From Lentzea sp. NBRC 105346 (GTDB lineage: Bacteria > Actinomycetota > Actinomycetes > Mycobacteriales > Pseudonocardiaceae): a stretch of DNA of 64,000 nt. Position 1 is the stretch's first letter; every line of letters begins with the position of its first letter. The notes beneath the pieces are model-generated. The model saw nothing but the letters and a program-made list of their open reading frames with translations, ran no database searches and was not told where the DNA came from. Of this stretch, positions 40,539 through 51,559 are shown in pieces. The position numbers were made by a program, and so were the translations under genes. The stretch spans positions 124,001-188,000 of the forward strand of contig NZ_BSTQ01000012.1 in the NCBI RefSeq assembly GCF_030269605.1, given 5' to 3'.

Positions 40539-41717
40539 GGCGAACTCGCCGACCGTCGACTCCTCGGTGAACGGAACACCGAGGAGTCGTTCTGTTCCGG
40601 CGATGTCCCCCGAACCCAGCGCGCACGCGGCCAGTCCCATCGAGGCCGCCACCAGGTAGAGCGTCTGACACAGCACGCCCACGTTGCGCAGGGTCAGCGC
40701 GTACGCGATCGACGTGTACTTCCAGCTGACCCGGCCGAACCGCGACGTGATCACCACGAGCACGTCCGGCGGCGAGTCGAAGTCGGCGGGCCTGCGGGCC
40801 AGCTCGCCGAGCTCTTCGCGCACCAGCCGCAACGCGTGGGCCAGCGGGTCGTAGTGGTAGACGCCGGTGTCCAGCCCCCGGCACCGGCGCACCGCCAGGT
40901 ACAGCTCCAGGTCGTACGACGCGCCCGCGGACGGGTACGGCCGCCTGCCGTCCTTGATCCGCGCGGCGTGGTGCAGCAGTCCGCCCAGCTCCTCGACGGT
41001 CATCCCCTCCGGCCCGTACGACCGCGTTGACCTGCGCCTTTCGAGCACGGTCGTGAACGGCACGTCGACCGCGGCCGGTGTTGCCAGCGGAATCGGTTCG
41101 CCCGCCACAGTTTTGAACCGGGGCGGCTCCTCGCCGCGGTACTGGGCACCGACCGGCTGGTCGTGCCGCCCCGCGCGGCTGCGGGTGTGGAAGAGCAGGT
41201 CGTGGAAGTCCCACGTCGAAAGGTCTTCGACATTGCCGACCAGTCCGGCCGAAACCAGCTCCCTCACCACCTGCCGTTCGACATTGTCGAACGAAGACAA
41301 CGTTTTGGGCTGCACAAGCGCGGTGACCGTTCGACCGAGCTCCGGTGACAGCTCCGCCCGATACAGCGACAGCGGCGACTCGAGCACCAGCACGCCGTCG
41401 TCGTTGCGGAGCAGTGCGAACCGGGACAGCTTGATCGGCATGTCGTCGGCGCACGGCTCGACCGGCGCGGCGTCGATGCCGAGCGGTACGAGCCGCAGCA
41501 CGTCACCGACGTGATGGACGACGAGGAACGGGAACGTGGCGAGGAACCGCAGCGTCTCGGCGTCCAGCGTCGCCGGATCGACCGGCTCCTCGGTCAGCCG
41601 GCGCAACCGGCTGAAGTCGCCCTGGATCGCGTGCACACCCCAGGGATGCCCGACGAGCGTCTTGCCGCCGGGGCCCGCGGCGAACCGCGTCCGGGGATGC
41701 AGGCTGATCGAATTCAT
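40518..41717 (-). CDS. SagB-type (nitroreductase-fold) dehydrogenase
   Basis: A 399-residue protein with a C-terminal FMN-dependent nitroreductase fold (about residues 200-399: RRSTRSYGPEGMTVEELGGLL, YPSAGASYDLELYL, GVYHYDPLAHAL) preceded by an N-terminal SagB-like recognition region. SagB enzymes oxidise azolines to azoles in thiazole/oxazole peptides. No cyclodehydratase (SagC/SagD) or precursor peptide is adjacent, so the substrate is unknown. The ATG at 41717 is only 21 bp from the divergent mutY start, and no ribosome binding site is seen. Confidence 0.8.
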   Translation of the reverse strand: MNSISLHPRTRFAAGPGGKTLVGHPWGVHAIQGDFSRLRRLTEEPVDPATLDAETLRFLATFPFLVVHHVGDVLRLVPLGIDAAPVEPCADDMPIKLSRFALLRNDDGVLVLESPLSLYRAELSPELGRTVTALVQPKTLSSFDNVERQVVRELVSAGLVGNVEDLSTWDFHDLLFHTRSRAGRHDQPVGAQYRGEEPPRFKTVAGEPIPLATPAAVDVPFTTVLERRRSTRSYGPEGMTVEELGGLLHHAARIKDGRRPYPSAGASYDLELYLAVRRCRGLDTGVYHYDPLAHALRLVREELGELARRPADFDSPPDVLVVITSRFGRVSWKYTSIAYALTLRNVGVLCQTLYLVAASMGLAACALGSGDIAGTERLLGVPFTEESTVGEFALGSLGV

Positions 41718-41738
41718 GGTGGGCCACAATGTCCCACG

Positions 41739-42608
41739 ATGAGCGTCGACAGCGAACTTCTCCTCGACTGGTGGGACCGGACCGCGCGCGATCTGCCCTG
41801 GCGCAGGCCGGAGTGCACCGCGTGGGGCGTGCTGGTCAGCGAGATCATGCTGCAGCAGACGCCGGTCTCACGCGTAGAGCCGATCTGGCATGAGTGGCTG
41901 GCCCGCTGGCCGGTGCCGAGCGCCATGGCGGCCGCCTCCCAGGGCGAGGTGCTGCGCGCGTGGGGCAAGCTCGGCTACCCGCGCCGCGCGCTGCGGCTGC
42001 ACGAGGCCGCGACCGCCATCGCCCGCGACCACGGCGACATCGTGCCGTCGGACATCGAGACGCTGGAAAGCCTGCCCGGCATTGGTTCCTACACCGCGCG
42101 TGCCGTAGCCGCGTTCGCGTACGGCCAACGTTGCGCGGTAGTGGACACCAACGTCCGCCGTGTGGTCGCGCGAGCCGTGCACGGCGCCGGCGACGCCGGT
42201 CCGCCGTCCACCAAACGCGATCTGGCCGACGTCGAGGCGCTGCTTCCGGCAGACAATGCCGCGGTGTTCTCGGCGGCGTTGATGGAGCTGGGTGCGTTGG
42301 TGTGCACCGCGAAGGGCCAGCGCTGCGCGGACTGCCCGATCTACTCGGAGTGCGCCTGGCAACGCAACGGCCGTCCCGCGTACAACGGCCCGGCGAAGAA
42401 GGTGCAGCAGTTCGCGGGCACCGACCGCCAGGTGCGCGGCCTGCTGCTGGACGTGCTGCGCGGCACGTCTGCCCCGGTGCCCAAGGCCCAGCTCGACGTC
42501 GTCTGGCCGGACGTCACGCAACGCGAGAAGTGCCTGGACTCGCTGCTCCAGGACGGTTTGGTCGAGCAGACGGCAAGCGGCGAGTTCGCCCTGCCAGGGG
42601 AGCACTGA
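41739..42608 (+). CDS. mutY: A/G-specific adenine glycosylase
   Basis: MutY removes adenine mispaired with 8-oxoguanine. The 289-residue protein keeps Glu35 (SEIMLQQT), the helix-hairpin-helix SLPGIGSYTA, catalytic Asp136 (VDTNVRR) and the [4Fe-4S] cysteines 189, 196, 199 and 205 (CX6CX2CX5C). The C-terminal NUDIX-like 8-oxoG reader domain is reduced to a short winged-helix-like tail, as in other actinobacteria. The ATG start has no ribosome binding site; CACAAT lies 8 nt upstream. It corresponds to Rv3589c. Confidence 0.94.
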   Translation: MSVDSELLLDWWDRTARDLPWRRPECTAWGVLVSEIMLQQTPVSRVEPIWHEWLARWPVPSAMAAASQGEVLRAWGKLGYPRRALRLHEAATAIARDHGDIVPSDIETLESLPGIGSYTARAVAAFAYGQRCAVVDTNVRRVVARAVHGAGDAGPPSTKRDLADVEALLPADNAAVFSAALMELGALVCTAKGQRCADCPIYSECAWQRNGRPAYNGPAKKVQQFAGTDRQVRGLLLDVLRGTSAPVPKAQLDVVWPDVTQREKCLDSLLQDGLVEQTASGEFALPGEH

Positions 42609-42609
42609 C

Positions 42610-43122
42610 ATGCAGGCACTGGTCGCCTTCTTCGACGACGAGGCCGACGCCGCAGTCCGCGAGCTGTGGCAACGACTCGGCACGACGTACGAGTTCCCGC
42701 CGCACGTCACCTACGCCGTCGCGTCGACCATCGGCCCGAAGGCCCGCAAGGAGCTGCGCGAGGACCTGTCGCGCCTGTGGGTGCCGGACATGTGGCTGCA
42801 CAACCTGGGCGTCTTCTCCGCGTCCGACAACGTCCTGTACCTGGGCGCGGTAGTGGACGCCGAACTGCTGGCCGTGCACTCCGCGATCCACGACGTGCTG
42901 GCGGGCAAGGTCCGCAACCCGAGCGCGTACTACCTGCCGGGCAGCTGGATCCCGCACTGCACCTTGGCCGATAACGTGTCCGACGACGAGATGAAGTCGT
43001 TGTTCGCCAAGGCTTTCCCGGTGTCACCAATCCGCGTGCGAGTGCGCGAGGTGTCCGTTGTGGACACTCAGACGGGCGAGATCGACACGCTGGTCAGGAA
43101 GGCCTCGACCGCACCCCGATAA
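42610..43122 (+). CDS. 2H phosphoesterase/LigT-like protein
   Basis: A 170-residue member of the 2'-5' RNA ligase/cyclic phosphodiesterase superfamily. The two diagnostic HxT motifs are PHVTYA (His32) and PHCTLA (near His116). It begins one base after the mutY stop, so it belongs to the mutY operon. Its last 55 bp overlap the convergent hydrolase gene. The substrate (RNA 2',3'-cyclic phosphate or a nucleotide) is not known. Confidence 0.87.
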   Translation: MQALVAFFDDEADAAVRELWQRLGTTYEFPPHVTYAVASTIGPKARKELREDLSRLWVPDMWLHNLGVFSASDNVLYLGAVVDAELLAVHSAIHDVLAGKVRNPSAYYLPGSWIPHCTLADNVSDDEMKSLFAKAFPVSPIRVRVREVSVVDTQTGEIDTLVRKASTAPR

Positions 43123-43817
43123 ACCTCGGGCGCGTCGTCGTGCACGACGTGCCCAGCCTCAGGCACCAGCAGGTACGTCCCACCGCCACGCCGCGCGACC
43201 TCCCGCATCTGCCCTTCGCGCATCCCACCCTTACCGGCCTCGATAACGAGCATCGGACACCTGATGGCGTCGACAAACCCCCCGTAGTCGCGCTCCCCCC
43301 ACTCGCCGGCGATCGCGTAGAGGTCGTCGATGTCGGCGATAAGGTGCCACCCGTCCACCCGTTCCTCGAAGTACTCCACGGCGTGCTCGCTCCCGAAGAA
43401 CGCCTTGATGTGCCGAGGCGACTCGAACGGCCGTGGCCAGGCGTCGAAGTACCACTTCCAGTCGTCGACCGACTTTCCGCGGTTGTCCGGCACGACGTCC
43501 TCGACCACAATCGCGCGAACCAGGTCCGGACGGGTAGCCGCGAGCCCCCAGGCGTGCAACCCACCCATGGAGTGCCCGATGACGATCGCCGGTCCGAGGT
43601 CCAGGGTTTCGATCGCCTCAGCGGCGTCCTGGACGAAGTCCTCGGTCCGCCACGGCCCCCGCTGCGGGTTACGCCCGTGCCCACGTGCGTCAATCCCGAC
43701 GACGCGCCCGTACGGCCGCAACCACTGCGCGACCGTCCACCAAGTAGTCGCCCTGCTCATCAACCCGTGCAGCAGCAGGATGCCTTGACCCGTTCCGCCG
43801 AACTCGACCGCGTCCAC
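43068..43817 (-). CDS. alpha/beta hydrolase
   Basis: A 249-residue enzyme with the oxyanion region LLHGLMSRATTW, the nucleophile elbow GHSMGG near residue 95 and the catalytic His in EAGHVVHDD close to the C-terminus. It corresponds in position to Rv3591c next to mutY and mhuD in M. tuberculosis. It starts 15 bp from the divergent M1 peptidase. Substrate unknown. Confidence 0.88.
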   Translation of the reverse strand: MDAVEFGGTGQGILLLHGLMSRATTWWTVAQWLRPYGRVVGIDARGHGRNPQRGPWRTEDFVQDAAEAIETLDLGPAIVIGHSMGGLHAWGLAATRPDLVRAIVVEDVVPDNRGKSVDDWKWYFDAWPRPFESPRHIKAFFGSEHAVEYFEERVDGWHLIADIDDLYAIAGEWGERDYGGFVDAIRCPMLVIEAGKGGMREGQMREVARRGGGTYLLVPEAGHVVHDDAPEVYRGAVEAFLTSVSISPV

Positions 43818-43832
43818 AGGGATGATTAGTAC

Positions 43833-45275
43833 ATGAACGCACGCCGCTACCTGTTCGTCCTCGTGCTCGTGGTGTTCGTAGCGGGCCTAGTGGTGGTGGC
43901 GCGCATCCCGAAGGCGACACCCCCACCGCCCACGACAGCCCCGCAAGTTGCGGTCGAGGCAGGCGCCGGAGCGGGTGACCCGTACTACCCGGCGGACGGC
44001 AACAGCGGCTATGACGTCACCAACTACGACCTGTCGATCAGCTACGACCCGTCCAAGAAGCACCTGGACGGCACGGCCCGCATCACGGCCACAGCCGCCC
44101 AGGACCTCTCCCGGTTCAACCTGGACCTACTGGGCTTGAAGGTCACGTCGGTCCAGGTGGGCGACCAGCCCGCCAGGTTCGCCCAGGAGGGCGACCACGA
44201 GCTGGTGATCACCCCGGCCACCGCCTTGGCGTCCGGCAAGCCGTTCACCACAACCGTCGTCTACAACGGCAACCCCCAACTGGTCAGCGACGACTCGCTG
44301 GGCCGCAGCGGCTGGCAGGTCTCAACAACAGGCGGCGCCTTCGCAGCAGGCGAACCCCACTCGGCGACCACCTGGTTCCCGGCAAACGACACCCCCCGCG
44401 ACAAGGCGACGCTGAAGCTGACGGCCCGAGTCCCCGACGGCTGGTCAGTGATCGCCAACGGCGTCGAGGGCCCCGTGTCCCGCGCCGACGGCTGGACCAC
44501 GTTCACCTGGACCGAGGACACCCCACTGGCGACCTACGTCTCGACGGTAGCCATCGACAAGTGGACCGTGGTGCGCTCAACCCTCCCGGACGGCAAGCCG
44601 GTGGTGGACGCCTACGCCCCAGGCACCGAGGACAAGAAGTCACTGGAACAACGCCTACCCGAGGTCATCTCGGTGCTGACGCCGTACTTCGGCCCGTACC
44701 CCCAACGTGCAGCGGGCGGCATCTTCGTAGCCGACCGCATCGGCTTCTCCCTGGAAACCCAGACGCGTCCCGTCTACGCGGCGTGGGCCGACCTGGAGAC
44801 GATCGTCCACGAGAACGCCCACCAGTGGTTCGGCGACTCGGTGTCGATCACTACCTGGGCCGACATCTGCCTCAACGAATGCCTGGCGAGCTACTCGCAA
44901 TGGCTGTGGGCCGAACACGAGGGCCAGAATCTGGACGACCGGTACCGCACCCGCATCCAGGAACTGAAGGGCGAGACGTCCTTCTGGGCGGCCAAGCTCT
45001 ACGACATGGGCAAGGGCAACGAGTTCAAGGGCGTCTACACCAAGGGCCTGCTGGCCATGCACGCCCTGCGCAAGCAGGTGGGCGACCAGGTGTTCAAGCA
45101 GGCGCTGCAGTCGTGGGTCAGCACGCACCGAGACGGCAACGCGACGTGGCCGGAGTTCGAGAGCCACTTCAAGAAGGCTTCGGGCCAGCAGCTTGATGCC
45201 TTCTTCCAGGCGTGGTTCCGCGACACGAAGCTCCCAGCCGACGAGCACCTATACCCAGGCAACCTACGCCGCTAA
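43833..45275 (+). CDS. M1-family zinc metallopeptidase, membrane-anchored or secreted
   Basis: A 480-residue protein with an N-terminal membrane/signal segment (about residues 5-25), a Pro/Thr-rich stretch, and the M1 beta-sandwich and catalytic domains. The zinc site is HENAHQW (HExxH) near residue 330, with the third ligand in the LNECLASYSQ segment. The usual GxMEN exopeptidase loop reads GFSLETQTRP, as in other actinobacterial secreted M1 enzymes. It should cleave peptides outside the membrane. There is no C-terminal ERAP-like domain, so it is shorter than aminopeptidase N. Confidence 0.9.
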   Translation: MNARRYLFVLVLVVFVAGLVVVARIPKATPPPPTTAPQVAVEAGAGAGDPYYPADGNSGYDVTNYDLSISYDPSKKHLDGTARITATAAQDLSRFNLDLLGLKVTSVQVGDQPARFAQEGDHELVITPATALASGKPFTTTVVYNGNPQLVSDDSLGRSGWQVSTTGGAFAAGEPHSATTWFPANDTPRDKATLKLTARVPDGWSVIANGVEGPVSRADGWTTFTWTEDTPLATYVSTVAIDKWTVVRSTLPDGKPVVDAYAPGTEDKKSLEQRLPEVISVLTPYFGPYPQRAAGGIFVADRIGFSLETQTRPVYAAWADLETIVHENAHQWFGDSVSITTWADICLNECLASYSQWLWAEHEGQNLDDRYRTRIQELKGETSFWAAKLYDMGKGNEFKGVYTKGLLAMHALRKQVGDQVFKQALQSWVSTHRDGNATWPEFESHFKKASGQQLDAFFQAWFRDTKLPADEHLYPGNLRR

Positions 45276-45369
45276 GCCCACCCCACACGACGCGCGAAGC
45301 GCGAGCCACGGGACCAAGACCACGACGGGACCGGCAGACACAACGACGCGCGCAGCGCGCAAACCACCA

Positions 45370-45506
45370 GGTGGTGGGCCCCTCCCGTCGCATCGCAGGC
45401 GAAGCCCTGCCGCATCCGAGACCCCAGGTCAAGCACGCTTTTCGCTTGACCTGGGGTCTCGGATGTGGCTGCCTCAGGTGCGATGCGACGGGAGGGGCCC
45501 ACCACC
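45370..45506. repeat. 137-bp compound hairpin
   Basis: The outer arms of 26 nt (45370-45395 and 45481-45506) and the inner arms of 22 nt (45413-45434 and 45444-45465) are exact complements; the inner loop is ACGCTTTTC. The two stems are separated by imperfect bulges of about 15 nt. It lies about 95 bp after the M1 peptidase stop and could terminate transcription, but it is far larger than a terminator needs to be. Confidence 0.85.
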
Positions 45507-46056
45507 ATCAAGGCGACCCACTACGAAACGAAACCACCCAAGGGCCCCTCTTTGAGCTGAGCCGGGGTCCGGGGCGGAGCCCCGCGCAGGAAACGCACCA
45601 CGCACGAAACCGGCAGCCAAGAAAAGTCAGCGCGTCGCACTAACAACCCACCACGCAAACCGCCGCGTCAACACAAACCGGCAGCCAGGAAAAGGCGACC
45701 ACGCACGAAACCGGCAGGCGGGGCCGAGAGGCGGAGGCAGGAGGGGGGGCGGCGAGAGGCGGAAGGCGGCAGCCAAACAAGGGCCAGCCAAGGGTCCCCC
45801 CGCGCGAAGCACCCCTTGCAAATATCCAAGCACGCAACACCGACAAGATCAGGAACGGCGGCGGGCGCAAAGACCGGCGGCCAAGGCAAAGACCGGCGGC
45901 CGAGGCAGAGACCGGCGGCCGAGGCAGAGGCCGGAGACGGAGCCCGAGAGCGAACCAACAGCCAGCCCCCAGCCCCCCACCCCGCCTGAACAGCCAGCCC
46001 CCAGCCCCCACCCCGCCTGAGACGCAGCGCACGAGCGCCCTCCCACACCAACGCGC

Positions 46057-46062
46057 TAACGT
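46057..46062 (+). promoter_or_regulatory. candidate -10 for the leaderless mhuD-sir2 operon
   Basis: TAACGT lies 7 nt before the mhuD ATG, and no ribosome binding site is seen. Confidence 0.45.
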
Positions 46063-46069
46063 CGAGGCC

Positions 46070-46384
46070 ATGCCAGTAGTGAAGATCAACGCGATCAGGG
46101 TCCCCGAGGGCAACGGCCCCGAGCTGGAGAAGCGCTTCGCCGCCCGCCTGGGCGCAGTGGACAACTCCCCAGGTTTCCTGGGCTTCGAACTCCTCCGCCC
46201 AATCGCCGGCGACGACCGCTACTTCGTAGTAACGCACTGGGAAACCGACGAGGACTTCAACAACTGGCGCGAGGGCAGCGCCGGCGAACGAGCCCACGCC
46301 GGAGAACGAGCCAAGCTGGTAGCTACCGGCGCGGACCTGCTCGAGTTCGAGGTGGTCCTGAGCAGCAAGCCAAACAGCAAGTGA
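46070..46384 (+). CDS. mhuD: MhuD-like heme-degrading monooxygenase
   Basis: A 104-residue ABM-fold protein whose N-terminus (MPVVKINAIRVPEG) and middle (SPGFLGFELLRP, YFVVTHWETDEDF) closely follow M. tuberculosis MhuD (Rv3592), which opens heme to mycobilin and releases iron. The key residues Asn7, Trp66 and a His at 76 (His75 in MhuD, shifted by a one-residue insertion) are present. Its place between mutY and clpC also agrees. It overlaps the Sir2-like gene by 4 nt (GTGA). Confidence 0.88.
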   Translation: MPVVKINAIRVPEGNGPELEKRFAARLGAVDNSPGFLGFELLRPIAGDDRYFVVTHWETDEDFNNWREGSAGERAHAGERAKLVATGADLLEFEVVLSSKPNSK

Positions 46385-47172
46385 TCGAGAGAGCCGCCGA
46401 ACTCCTAGCCACCGCGGACGCACTACTGATCTGCGCAGGCGCGGGCATGGGGGTCGACTCAGGCCTCCCAGACTTCCGAGGCGACCAGGGCTTCTGGGAG
46501 GCCTACCCACCGTACGAACGCCTGGGCCTGAAGTTCGTGGAACTAGCCGACCCAGCCCACTTCGCGGACGACCCGGAACTGGCGTGGGGCTTCTACGGCC
46601 ACCGTCTGCACCTGTACCGCGACACCACCCCACACGAGGGCTTCCAAATCCTCAAACGGTGGGGCAGGGAACAACGAGTCTTCACGTCCAATGTAGACGG
46701 ACAGTTCCAGAAGGCGAACTTCCAGCACACAGCCGAAGTGCACGGCTCAATCCACCACCTCCAGTGCGTAGAACCGTGCACGGACGACATCTGGGAATGC
46801 CAAGAAACCATCGAGGTAGACCCAGAGACCATGCGCGCCACGAGCGACCTCCCCAAGTGCCGCAACTGCGGCGGCCTGGCCCGCCCCAACATCCTGATGT
46901 TCGGCGACTGGACCTGGGTCCCGGACCGCTCGCAGCGACAACTGGACGAGCTGACCAAGTGGCGGAGGGAACAACGCAACCTGGTCGTCGTGGAAATCGG
47001 CGCAGGCCAAGCCGTTCCCACCGTCCGCCGTCAGGCCGAACTGGCCAGCGCAGCGTCCGGAGCACTGATCCGGATCAACCCCCGAGAGCCGGAAATCCGC
47101 CACGGCCGCGGAGTAGCGCTACCCATGGGCGCGCTGGAAGCACTCACGGCGCTGGCACAACGAACTGCGTGA
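46381..47172 (+). CDS. Sir2-like NAD-dependent protein deacylase
   Basis: A 263-residue sirtuin-fold protein. The NAD site is AGAGMGVDSGLPDFRG, where most sirtuins have GAGISxxSGIPDFR; TSNVDGQF replaces the usual TQNVDGLH, losing the Gln and the Leu; the catalytic His is in EVHGSIHHLQC. Cysteines in VEPCTD and CRNCGG could bind zinc. These changes suggest a divergent class with altered activity. The GTG start lies inside the mhuD stop, so the two are translationally coupled. It overlaps the convergent gene by 29 bp. Confidence 0.85.
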   Translation: MIERAAELLATADALLICAGAGMGVDSGLPDFRGDQGFWEAYPPYERLGLKFVELADPAHFADDPELAWGFYGHRLHLYRDTTPHEGFQILKRWGREQRVFTSNVDGQFQKANFQHTAEVHGSIHHLQCVEPCTDDIWECQETIEVDPETMRATSDLPKCRNCGGLARPNILMFGDWTWVPDRSQRQLDELTKWRREQRNLVVVEIGAGQAVPTVRRQAELASAASGALIRINPREPEIRHGRGVALPMGALEALTALAQRTA

Positions 47173-48118
47173 TCACCGCCCGGTGATCCGTACCGGGAAT
47201 GTCGACGACATCCACGGTATCCACCGGGCAACGCCCGTCGACCAGCACGTGATCCAGCGTCACGGGCGGCGGCCAGAACGAGATCTGCGCGGGCCACGTG
47301 TGCACCAGCCCGGCCCCGACCTGGTCGGCAGCGTCCACGTAGCCGGCGTTCAGCAGCCGCCGCAACGCCACGTGGTCCAGGGTCGCGTTGAAGTCACCGG
47401 CCAGCACCCGCACCGGCCCCTTCAGGTCGCGCGGCGGCAACCCGGCGAGCTCGCGCTGCCAAGGCTCCGGCCCGACGGCCTCAACGGGCGGCAACGGATG
47501 CACGGACACCACCTCGATGTCGGTCCCCGGCACGTCGACGAGCGCTCCAGCCTGCCGCAGAGTGCTGGGCCCGGTCAGGTTCCGCGGCTGCATCGGATAC
47601 CGCGAGGCGATGCCGGACCCGGAACCACCCGGTTCGGCCAGGAACACGCGGTTGGGCAGCAGCGAACCGAGTCCGGCCCGGTCCAGGTCGGCGACCATCT
47701 CGGGCGTCAGCTCCTGCAACGTCAGCACGTCGATCCGCCGCGACCGGACCACGTCGACGATCACGGAAGCGTCCGCGATTCCTCCGAGCGTGTTCGACGT
47801 CATTACGCGCAGCTCGGTGCCGACGCCGTTCGGACGCGAGTCGGGGAACGCACGCGGGGCGACGTTCGCCAGCAGCACGATCGAGACCAGCAGGACGATC
47901 GAGCCGACGACCCATCTGCGCAGGGACATCGCGATGACGCCGAGGAGTAGGCCGGCCACCGTGATGTACGGGACGAGCGCGACGGTCGCCAGCATGTGCC
48001 GCGTGCCGTCGATGCCGATCAGTCTGAGCACGGCCACTACCACGACCGCAATCGCACCGACTACCAGCACGAACGTCGTGATTCCGCCCCCAGAACGCTT
48101 TACGTGGGTATCCACCAC
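47144..48118 (-). CDS. membrane-anchored endonuclease/exonuclease/phosphatase-family protein
   Basis: A 324-residue protein with three N-terminal membrane segments (to about residue 90) and an outer EEP domain: MTSNTLGG, LTLQELTPE, GDFNATLDH and the C-terminal DHRAVI carry the metal and catalytic residues. Such proteins cleave nucleic acid, sphingolipid or inositol-phosphate substrates outside the cell; the substrate is not known. The GTG start is 17 bp from the divergent pyroglutamyl-peptidase gene. Confidence 0.87.
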   Translation of the reverse strand: MVDTHVKRSGGGITTFVLVVGAIAVVVVAVLRLIGIDGTRHMLATVALVPYITVAGLLLGVIAMSLRRWVVGSIVLLVSIVLLANVAPRAFPDSRPNGVGTELRVMTSNTLGGIADASVIVDVVRSRRIDVLTLQELTPEMVADLDRAGLGSLLPNRVFLAEPGGSGSGIASRYPMQPRNLTGPSTLRQAGALVDVPGTDIEVVSVHPLPPVEAVGPEPWQRELAGLPPRDLKGPVRVLAGDFNATLDHVALRRLLNAGYVDAADQVGAGLVHTWPAQISFWPPPVTLDHVLVDGRCPVDTVDVVDIPGTDHRAVITQFVVPAP

Positions 48119-48123
48119 ACATC

Positions 48124-48129
48124 TAGTCT
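48124..48129 (+). promoter_or_regulatory. candidate -10 for leaderless pcp
   Basis: TAGTCT lies 6 nt before the GTG start, within a divergent gap of only 17 bp. Confidence 0.4.
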
Positions 48130-48135
48130 GCCCGA

Positions 48136-48762
48136 GTGGTCACACTGCTCACGGGCTTCGAACCCTTCGGCGGCTCGCTCACCAACCCGTCCTGGGACGC
48201 GGTGCGGGAGCTGGCGACGCGCCGTGAAATCGCAACAGCCCTGCTCCCGTGCGCTTTCGACAGCTCGTTAGCCACGCTGCAGGCGGCCATCGCCGAGCAC
48301 GAACCCGAAGTTGTCATATGCGTCGGGCAGGCCGGTGGCCGGGCGGGCGTGACGCCGGAGCGCATCGCGGTCAACATTCGCGACGCCCGCATCCCGGACA
48401 ACGCGGGTGACCAGCCCATCGACGTTCCCGTCGTCGAGTCGGGGCCGGCCGCGTACTTCACCACGCTGCCGATCAAGGCCGGTGTGCAGCGGATCCTGCG
48501 GGCGGGTATCGCGGCCGAGGTGTCGCACACGGCCGGGACGTACGTGTGCAACAACGTCTTCTACGGCCTGATGCACCTGATCGCCACGGAACTGCCGAAC
48601 GTGCGCGGCGGCTTCGTGCACGTACCGTTCTCACCCGAGCAGGGCTACGACGACAAGCCCTCGATGCCGGTGGCGACCATCGCCACGGCGCTGGGCCTGC
48701 TGGTGGATACCTGCCACGACACGAAGCAGGACCTGGTCATCAGCACCGGAACACTGCACTAG
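48136..48762 (+). CDS. pcp: pyroglutamyl-peptidase I
   Basis: A 208-residue C15 cysteine peptidase that removes N-terminal pyroglutamate. Family blocks: LLTGFEPFGGSLTNPSW at the start, GQAGGRAGVTPERIAVN with the catalytic Glu, AGTYVCNNVFY with the catalytic Cys, and GFVHVPFSPEQ with the catalytic His. The triad is complete. It converges on clpC with a shared bidirectional terminator between the stops. Confidence 0.93.
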   Translation: MVTLLTGFEPFGGSLTNPSWDAVRELATRREIATALLPCAFDSSLATLQAAIAEHEPEVVICVGQAGGRAGVTPERIAVNIRDARIPDNAGDQPIDVPVVESGPAAYFTTLPIKAGVQRILRAGIAAEVSHTAGTYVCNNVFYGLMHLIATELPNVRGGFVHVPFSPEQGYDDKPSMPVATIATALGLLVDTCHDTKQDLVISTGTLH

Positions 48763-48766
48763 AACG

Positions 48767-48804
48767 CGAGAACGCCCCCTGGGAGCTCCCAGGGGGCGTT
48801 CTCG
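48767..48804. terminator. bidirectional terminator between pcp and clpC
   Basis: The 19-nt arm CGAGAACGCCCCCTGGGAG is followed at once by its exact complement, a perfect 38-bp palindrome starting 4 bp after the pcp stop and ending 9 bp before the clpC stop. Confidence 0.85.
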
Positions 48805-48813
48805 TTCAGCCAC

Positions 48814-51369
<2,556 letters not shown>

Positions 51370-51559
51370 TCGCACTCCCTGACTGCTGCGTCGGCGGTCC
51401 CCGGCTCCACCGATCTACCCTGGTGAGCGCGGCACCGTGTCACCACTGTAGTGGGCCCGGCCGACCGTCTCAGTTCCCGTGCGCAGCTAGTCGTCCGCGG
51501 GGATCTCTGACGTATGCATCAACGCAGGTAGCCGAGTCCGGATTCCACGGATCGGGCGA

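Larger units (their letters stand above)
45276..46069. other. 794-bp repeat island without a gene
   Basis: No convincing gene. The island is made of degenerate repeats around CGCACGAAACCGGCAGCC (starting near 45601, 45672 and 45702), a 137-bp hairpin at 45370-45506, and a purine-biased low-complexity stretch with GGCGGCCGAGGCAGAGACC-like tandem units (about 45850-45950). It ends in two near-identical copies of a CAGCCAGCCCCCAGCCCCC-type unit near 45955-46015. The same vocabulary occurs at 59.2-60.3 kb. Long open frames on both strands here are low-complexity artefacts. Confidence 0.75.

Noticed and set aside
45640..46633. Long minus-strand frames over the repeat island and into mhuD
   Set aside because: They are low-complexity Gly/Leu/Arg/Ser-rich translations of the tandem repeats and run antisense through mhuD.
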